A stretch of 8,159 bases of DNA from Frankiales bacterium (GTDB lineage Bacteria > Actinomycetota > Actinomycetes > Mycobacteriales > SCTD01). The DNA lies in assembly GCA_025966295.1 (NCBI GenBank), contig JAOPVD010000303.1:1-8159 (forward strand), given 5' to 3'. Made by a program: the position numbers and the translations under genes. Positions 5,298 through 8,159 of this stretch are shown piece by piece. Within the stretch, counting starts at the first letter, position 1. Every line of letters begins with the position of its first letter. A model generated the notes under the pieces. The model was not told where the DNA came from. It did not search any database and saw nothing but the letters and a program-made list of their open reading frames with translations.

Positions 5298-5845
5298 CAG
5301 CGGCGCGTGAAGCGGCCGCGACGGGCCGGCGCCGTCTCCTCGACCTCCGGCGGCTGTACGGCGGTCCGGCTGGCGTACCCGATCGCCTGCAGCTCCTCCG
5401 GGCTGAGCGAGTGGTCGCTCTCGCCGCCCTTGACGCCCTTGGCGTAGGTGCGGGTCTCGGAGCGGCCGTTGATGGAGGTCAGCACCAGGCCGTCGCCGGC
5501 GTCGTCGAGCAGCGCGGCGCTGAACGACAGCCGCCCGCCCATGTCGCCGAACGCGTCGTAGCGGACCACGGCGACGTGCCGGAGCGCGTCGGACAGGTCG
5601 GCGCGGGCCGCGGCCAGGTCGTCGCGCAGCATCCCCACGTCGGTGCGCAGCGCCTCCGCCTCGCGGTGCTGGCGGGTCACCGCCTCCACGAACGACGACC
5701 CGGTGTCGCCGCCGGTGAGCACGTCGTGGGCGTTGCGGAGCCGGCCGATGCGCACCGCCAGGGCGAGCGCGAGGCCCAGGGACAGCACCGCGACCCCGGC
5801 TGCCGCGAGGGCGACGATCTCAAGGGTCTTGGTGTCCAGCAGCAC
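5297..5845 (-). CDS. DUF4446 family membrane-anchored protein
   Basis: Protein of 182 residues with one N-terminal membrane segment (about 9-31), a basic stretch just after it, and an Ala/Arg/Asp-rich helix likely to form a coiled coil (about 53-90). The conserved DUF4446 domain follows, with ALRHVAVVRYDAFGDMGGRLSFSAALLDDAGDGLVLTSINGRSETRTYAKGV (read in pieces, 87-138) and then SLSPEEL, where the family core ends. The C-terminal tail is short and very basic (RRGRFTRR). The soluble domain should face the cytoplasm by the positive-inside rule. The biochemical role of the family is not known to me. The GTG at 5845 is chosen because it begins a normal signal-anchor N-terminus and is preceded by a TAGTGT -10 at leaderless spacing. 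It is first in an apparent operon with pheA, and divergent from larB. Confidence 0.88.
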   Translation of the reverse strand: MLLDTKTLEIVALAAAGVAVLSLGLALALAVRIGRLRNAHDVLTGGDTGSSFVEAVTRQHREAEALRTDVGMLRDDLAAARADLSDALRHVAVVRYDAFGDMGGRLSFSAALLDDAGDGLVLTSINGRSETRTYAKGVKGGESDHSLSPEELQAIGYASRTAVQPPEVEETAPARRGRFTRR

Positions 5846-5857
5846 ACCCCGACACTA
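5846..5857 (-). promoter_or_regulatory. Putative leaderless promoter of DUF4446-pheA
   Basis: On the minus strand TAGTGT (5857-5852) is followed by CGGGGT and then the GTG start at 5845, a 6-base gap. The string TAGTGTCGGGG also occurs at the oxidoreductase promoter (661-671). No convincing -35 is seen, as is common for leaderless actinobacterial promoters. It is the only candidate promoter for pheA, whose start overlaps the upstream gene. Confidence 0.5.
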
Positions 5858-5885
5858 CCGACCGCCGACCTGACCGGCCGCTTAC

Positions 5886-5898
5886 TAGGGTGCGGCGC
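5886..5898 (+). promoter_or_regulatory. Putative leaderless promoter of larBC
   Basis: TAGGGT (5886-5891) fits TANNNT and ends 7 bases before the GTG at 5899. The -10 elements of this promoter and of the divergent DUF4446 promoter are only 28 bases apart, so their -35 regions would interleave. No clear -35 is seen; CCGACC at 5865-5870 is a weak candidate. No recognisable nickel-regulator operator is present. Confidence 0.5.
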
Positions 5899-6621
5899 GT
5901 GGACCGGGACGAGGCGCAGCGGCTGCTCGACGCGGTGGCCGCCGGTGCCCTGTCGCCGGCGCAGGCACTCGACCGCTTCGCGACCGCGCCGTACGACGAC
6001 CTGGCCCACTCCCTCGTCGACACCCACCGGGCGCTGCGCACCGGCGACCCCGAGGTCGTCTACGCCGCCGGCAAGACCGTCCAGCAGGTCCTCGACAACG
6101 TCAGCGCGCTGCGCGCGCACGCCGGCCGGGTGCTCGTCACCCGCTGCAGCGCCGAGGTCGCCGCCGCCCTCGGCGGCACCGGCCGCACCGTCCTGGTCGG
6201 GCAGGCCCCCGAGCCGCGCGGCTGCGTCGCGGTGCTCGCGGCCGGCACCTCCGACGGACCGGTCGCCGAGGAGGCCGCCGTGACGGCCGCCGCGTTCGGC
6301 GCGCAGGTGGAGCGGATCGACGACGTCGGGGTGGCCGGCCTGCACCGGCTGCTGGCCGCACGCCCGGCCCTGGACCGGGCCGACGCGGTGGTGGTCGTGG
6401 CCGGCATGGAGGGCGCGCTGCCCTCGGTCGTCGGTGGCCTGGTCGGCACCCCGCTCGTCGCGGTGCCCACCAGCGTCGGGTACGGCGCCTCGTTCGGCGG
6501 CCTGGCCGCCCTGCTCGGCATGCTCAACTCGTGCGCGCCGGGCGTCACGGTGGTCAACATCGACAACGGCTTCGGGGCCGGCGTGTTCGCGGCCCGGGTC
6601 GCCCGCAGGGCGCACCGGTGA
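5899..6621 (+). CDS. larB: Nickel-pincer cofactor biosynthesis protein LarB
   Basis: Cytosolic LarB of 240 residues, the pyridinium-3,5-biscarboxylic acid mononucleotide synthase. It carboxylates C5 of nicotinic acid adenine dinucleotide and hydrolyses the phosphoanhydride, the first step of nickel-pincer nucleotide (NPN) synthesis. The N-terminal helical part ends near VVYAAGKTVQQV (53-64). The C-terminal half is the PurE-like domain with AAGTSDGPVAEEAA (114-127), DDVGVAGLHRLL (141-152), VVVAGMEGALPSVVGGLVGTP (165-185) and VPTSVGYGASFGGLAALLGMLNSCAPGV (189-216, read in pieces). The cysteine in GMLNSC (C212) matches the position of the catalytic cysteine (Cys221 in Lactiplantibacillus plantarum) that forms the cysteinyl-pyridine intermediate. 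The frame also offers a GTG at 5890, but that overlaps the -10 TAGGGT. GTG 5899 (MDRDEAQRLLDAV) gives leaderless spacing and the family N-terminus. larC follows with a GTGA overlap. Confidence 0.95.
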   Translation: MDRDEAQRLLDAVAAGALSPAQALDRFATAPYDDLAHSLVDTHRALRTGDPEVVYAAGKTVQQVLDNVSALRAHAGRVLVTRCSAEVAAALGGTGRTVLVGQAPEPRGCVAVLAAGTSDGPVAEEAAVTAAAFGAQVERIDDVGVAGLHRLLAARPALDRADAVVVVAGMEGALPSVVGGLVGTPLVAVPTSVGYGASFGGLAALLGMLNSCAPGVTVVNIDNGFGAGVFAARVARRAHR

Positions 6622-7760
6622 TCGGCTGGCTGGACGCGCAGGCCGGCGCGAGCGGCGACATGCTGCTCGGCGCACTCGTCGACGCCGGCGTCCCGCTCGC
6701 CGTCCTGCAGGGCGCCGTGGACCAGCTCGGCCTCGGCATCACGCTGCAGGCCGGCACCGTCACCCGGGCCGGCCTGGGCGCCACCAAGGTGGACGTGCAC
6801 GCCCCCACCGACACGGTCAGCCGGACCTGGGCGGACGTCCGGGCGCTGCTCCACGAGGTCACCGCGCCGGCGGCGGCGCTCGACGTGTTCGCCCGGCTGG
6901 CGGCGGCCGAGGCGGCGGTGCACCGGGTGCCGGCCGACGAGGTGCACTTCCACGAGGTCGGGGCGCACGACGCGCTGGCCGACGTCGTCGGTGTGACCGC
7001 CGGCTTCGCGCACCTGGGGCTGACGGCGCTGCACTGCTCGCCGGTGGCGCTGGGCAGCGGCACCGCCCGGGGCGCGCACGGGCCCGTCCCGGTACCGGCC
7101 CCGGCGGTGCTTGCCCTGCTGCAGGGCAAGCCGGTGCAGGCCGGCGGGTCGCCGCAGGAGAGCACCACCCCGACCGGGGCGGCGCTGCTGGCCGGGCTGG
7201 TCACCGACTGGGGCCTGCTGCCGGCGATGACGGTGGACCGGGTGGGGACGGGTGCCGGCGCCCGCGACCCGGCCGAGGTCGCCAACGTGCTGCGGCTGGT
7301 GGTCGGCACGGCCGCGCAGCAGCCGGCCGCTGCGGTGCTGCTCGAGACCAACGTCGACGACCTGGACCCGCGGCTGTGGCCGCAGGTCCTCAGTGCGCTG
7401 CTCGCGGCCGGCGCCAGCGACGCCTGGCTCACCCCGATCCTCATGAAGAAGGGCCGACCGGCGCACACCCTCGCGGTGCTGTGCAGCGCACCGGTGGCCC
7501 CGGCCGTGCGGGCGGTGGTGTTCCGCGAGACCAGCAGCATCGGGCTGCGGGAGAGCCGGGTCGGCAAGCACGCCCTCGACCGCACCGAGAGCACGGTGGA
7601 GGTGGACGGTCAGCCGGTCCGGGTGAAGACCGCCTGGCTCGACGGGCAGCCGGTGAACAGCAACCCGGAGTGGGACGACGTGGTGGCCGCGGCCACCGCG
7701 CTGGGCCGCCCGGCCAAGCAGGTGCTGGCCGCCGCGATCGCCCGGATCACACCTCGGTGA
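6618..7760 (+). CDS. larC: Nickel-pincer cofactor nickel chelatase LarC
   Basis: LarC of 380 residues, which inserts nickel into pyridinium-3,5-bisthiocarboxylic acid mononucleotide using CTP, the last step of NPN cofactor synthesis. Landmarks are DAQAGASGDMLLGAL (6-20), the histidine motif EVHFHEVGAHDALADVVG (108-125), HGPVPVPAPAVLALL (154-168), TPTGAALL (184-191), then the C-terminal part with LLETNVDDLDPRLW (241-254), DAWLTPILMKKGRPAH (268-283) and RETSSIGLRE (303-312). The C-terminal part corresponds to LarC2, the nickel-binding and hexamer-forming region. In L. plantarum larC is split into larC1 and larC2 and needs a programmed frameshift; here it is one unbroken frame. The open frame extends upstream of 6618 inside larB, but GTG 6618 (MIGWLDAQAG) is the family start and overlaps the larB stop as GTGA, implying coupling. 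Its last 14 bases overlap the convergent PAS-like gene. No larE or larA lies in the window. Confidence 0.95.
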   Translation: MIGWLDAQAGASGDMLLGALVDAGVPLAVLQGAVDQLGLGITLQAGTVTRAGLGATKVDVHAPTDTVSRTWADVRALLHEVTAPAAALDVFARLAAAEAAVHRVPADEVHFHEVGAHDALADVVGVTAGFAHLGLTALHCSPVALGSGTARGAHGPVPVPAPAVLALLQGKPVQAGGSPQESTTPTGAALLAGLVTDWGLLPAMTVDRVGTGAGARDPAEVANVLRLVVGTAAQQPAAAVLLETNVDDLDPRLWPQVLSALLAAGASDAWLTPILMKKGRPAHTLAVLCSAPVAPAVRAVVFRETSSIGLRESRVGKHALDRTESTVEVDGQPVRVKTAWLDGQPVNSNPEWDDVVAAATALGRPAKQVLAAAIARITPR

Positions 7761-8145
7761 GGAAGGCCAGCGCGCCCGACGCCCCGGCCAGCGGCACGCC
7801 GACCACGTCGTAGGTGCGCACCGAGCCCTCGGGGCAGCGCAGCCGGATCAGGCCGCGGGTGAGGGTGCCGCTCCGAAGGGCGCGCAGCAGCGGCGCCTCC
7901 GCGTGCGGGTCGGCCAGCGGCACGCCGGCCGCGGTGAAGTCGACCATGACCAGCAGCTCGCGCAGCAGCGCGCCGACGGTCCGCACCGGGTCGAGGGCGA
8001 GCAGCCGGCCGCACGTCGCGCTCATGGCCGCGACCCGGCCCTCGGCGTCGACGGCCAGGCAGGCCTCCTGCGCCTCCCGGACCCGCACCAGCCACGCGGC
8101 GAGCCCGCCGTCGGCCGGCCGGTCGAGGTGCAGCAGCCGGGACAC
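7747..8145 (-). CDS. Small PAS-like domain protein (start uncertain, may run off window)
   Basis: At least 132 residues. EACLAVDAEGRVAAMSATCGRLLALDP (28-53, read in pieces) has the pattern of the first PAS strands and helix, as in proteins reading VLDxxGRVxxxNxxxxxLLG. The end TYDVVGVPLAGASGALAFLTEV (111-132) resembles the last PAS strands. The middle (LLRELLVMVDF, about 61-70, then ALRSGTLTRGLIRLRCPEG) fits the PAS core helix and following strands. No output domain follows, so it is either a single-domain sensor or protein-binding module, or the end of a larger protein. GTG 8145 is the first start in view, but no ribosome binding site or -10 precedes it and the frame stays open to the window edge, so the gene may extend further right. 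It is convergent with larC and overlaps it by 14 bp. The ligand is unknown; assignment rests on pattern, not on specific residues. Confidence 0.7.
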   Translation of the reverse strand: MSRLLHLDRPADGGLAAWLVRVREAQEACLAVDAEGRVAAMSATCGRLLALDPVRTVGALLRELLVMVDFTAAGVPLADPHAEAPLLRALRSGTLTRGLIRLRCPEGSVRTYDVVGVPLAGASGALAFLTEV

Positions 8146-8159
8146 GAGCCGCGGCGCCG

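Noticed and set aside
2985..5447. 820-codon open frame on the plus strand across serS and pheA
   Set aside because: It lies antisense to two unmistakable genes, and its product is an Arg/Gly/Ala/His-rich low-complexity sequence with no domain. Such frames are expected opposite GC-rich genes whose third positions are G or C.
6531..6617. Upstream extension of larC inside larB
   Set aside because: The extra residues are Arg/Gly-rich and out of the family; GTG 6618 begins with the conserved LarC N-terminus and forms a GTGA overlap.
6060..7571. 503-codon minus-strand frame opposite larB and larC
   Set aside because: Both lar genes have full family motifs in their own frames; the antisense product is compositionally biased and crosses both genes.

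Overview
The window is very GC-rich, with strong G/C bias at third codon positions and several GTG starts. It comes from the chromosome of a high-GC actinomycete. The most telling gene is a complete bacterial proteasome activator (Bpa/PafE), with its conserved helical core and terminal GQYL tail, because proteasomes in bacteria are essentially actinobacterial. The order or family cannot be fixed from the sequence alone. I see no mobile element, tRNA, rRNA or CRISPR array, and no gene-free stretch longer than about 110 bases.

Layout. (1) Bases 1-663 (+): 3' part of a gene for a probable exported protein of unknown function. (2) 674-2179 (+): a PIG3-type quinone oxidoreductase, then bpa. (3) 2206-4247 (-): serS followed by a HAD-IIB (Cof-type) phosphatase, whose start overlaps the serS stop as GTGA. 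This pair is convergent with bpa. (4) 4248-4358: an intergenic spacer holding a 65-bp interrupted palindrome just after the pheA stop, then a (CCCCCT)-type tract that is a canonical G-quadruplex motif on the serS coding strand, then the serS -10 element. (5) 4359-5845 (-): a DUF4446 membrane-anchored protein followed by prephenate dehydratase (pheA), joined by a one-base stop/start overlap. (6) 5899-7760 (+): larB and larC, two steps of nickel-pincer nucleotide cofactor synthesis, joined by a GTGA overlap and divergent from DUF4446-pheA across 53 bp. (7) 7747-8145 (-): a small PAS-like protein running towards or off the right edge, whose 3' end overlaps larC by 14 bp.

How it works together. 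Most of the window is core metabolism: aromatic amino-acid synthesis (pheA), serine-tRNA charging (serS), proteasome regulation (bpa) and a housekeeping phosphatase. The larBC pair is the accessory part. It implies a LarA-type lactate racemase or other NPN-dependent racemase/epimerase and a LarE sulfurtransferase elsewhere in the genome, since neither is here.

The most striking regulatory theme is a repeated leaderless-transcript signature. A TANNNT -10 hexamer lies 6 or 7 nt before the start codon of the quinone oxidoreductase (TAGTGT), serS (TAGCCT), DUF4446 (TAGTGT) and larB (TAGGGT), with a weaker form before bpa (CAGGAT). At serS the GTG start codon is itself buried inside a near-perfect Shine-Dalgarno sequence (AGGAGGTGATC), which cannot work as a normal ribosome binding site for that start. 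I found no clear case of a wholly new multi-gene system. The serS upstream region and the divergent DUF4446/larB promoters deserve the closest second look.
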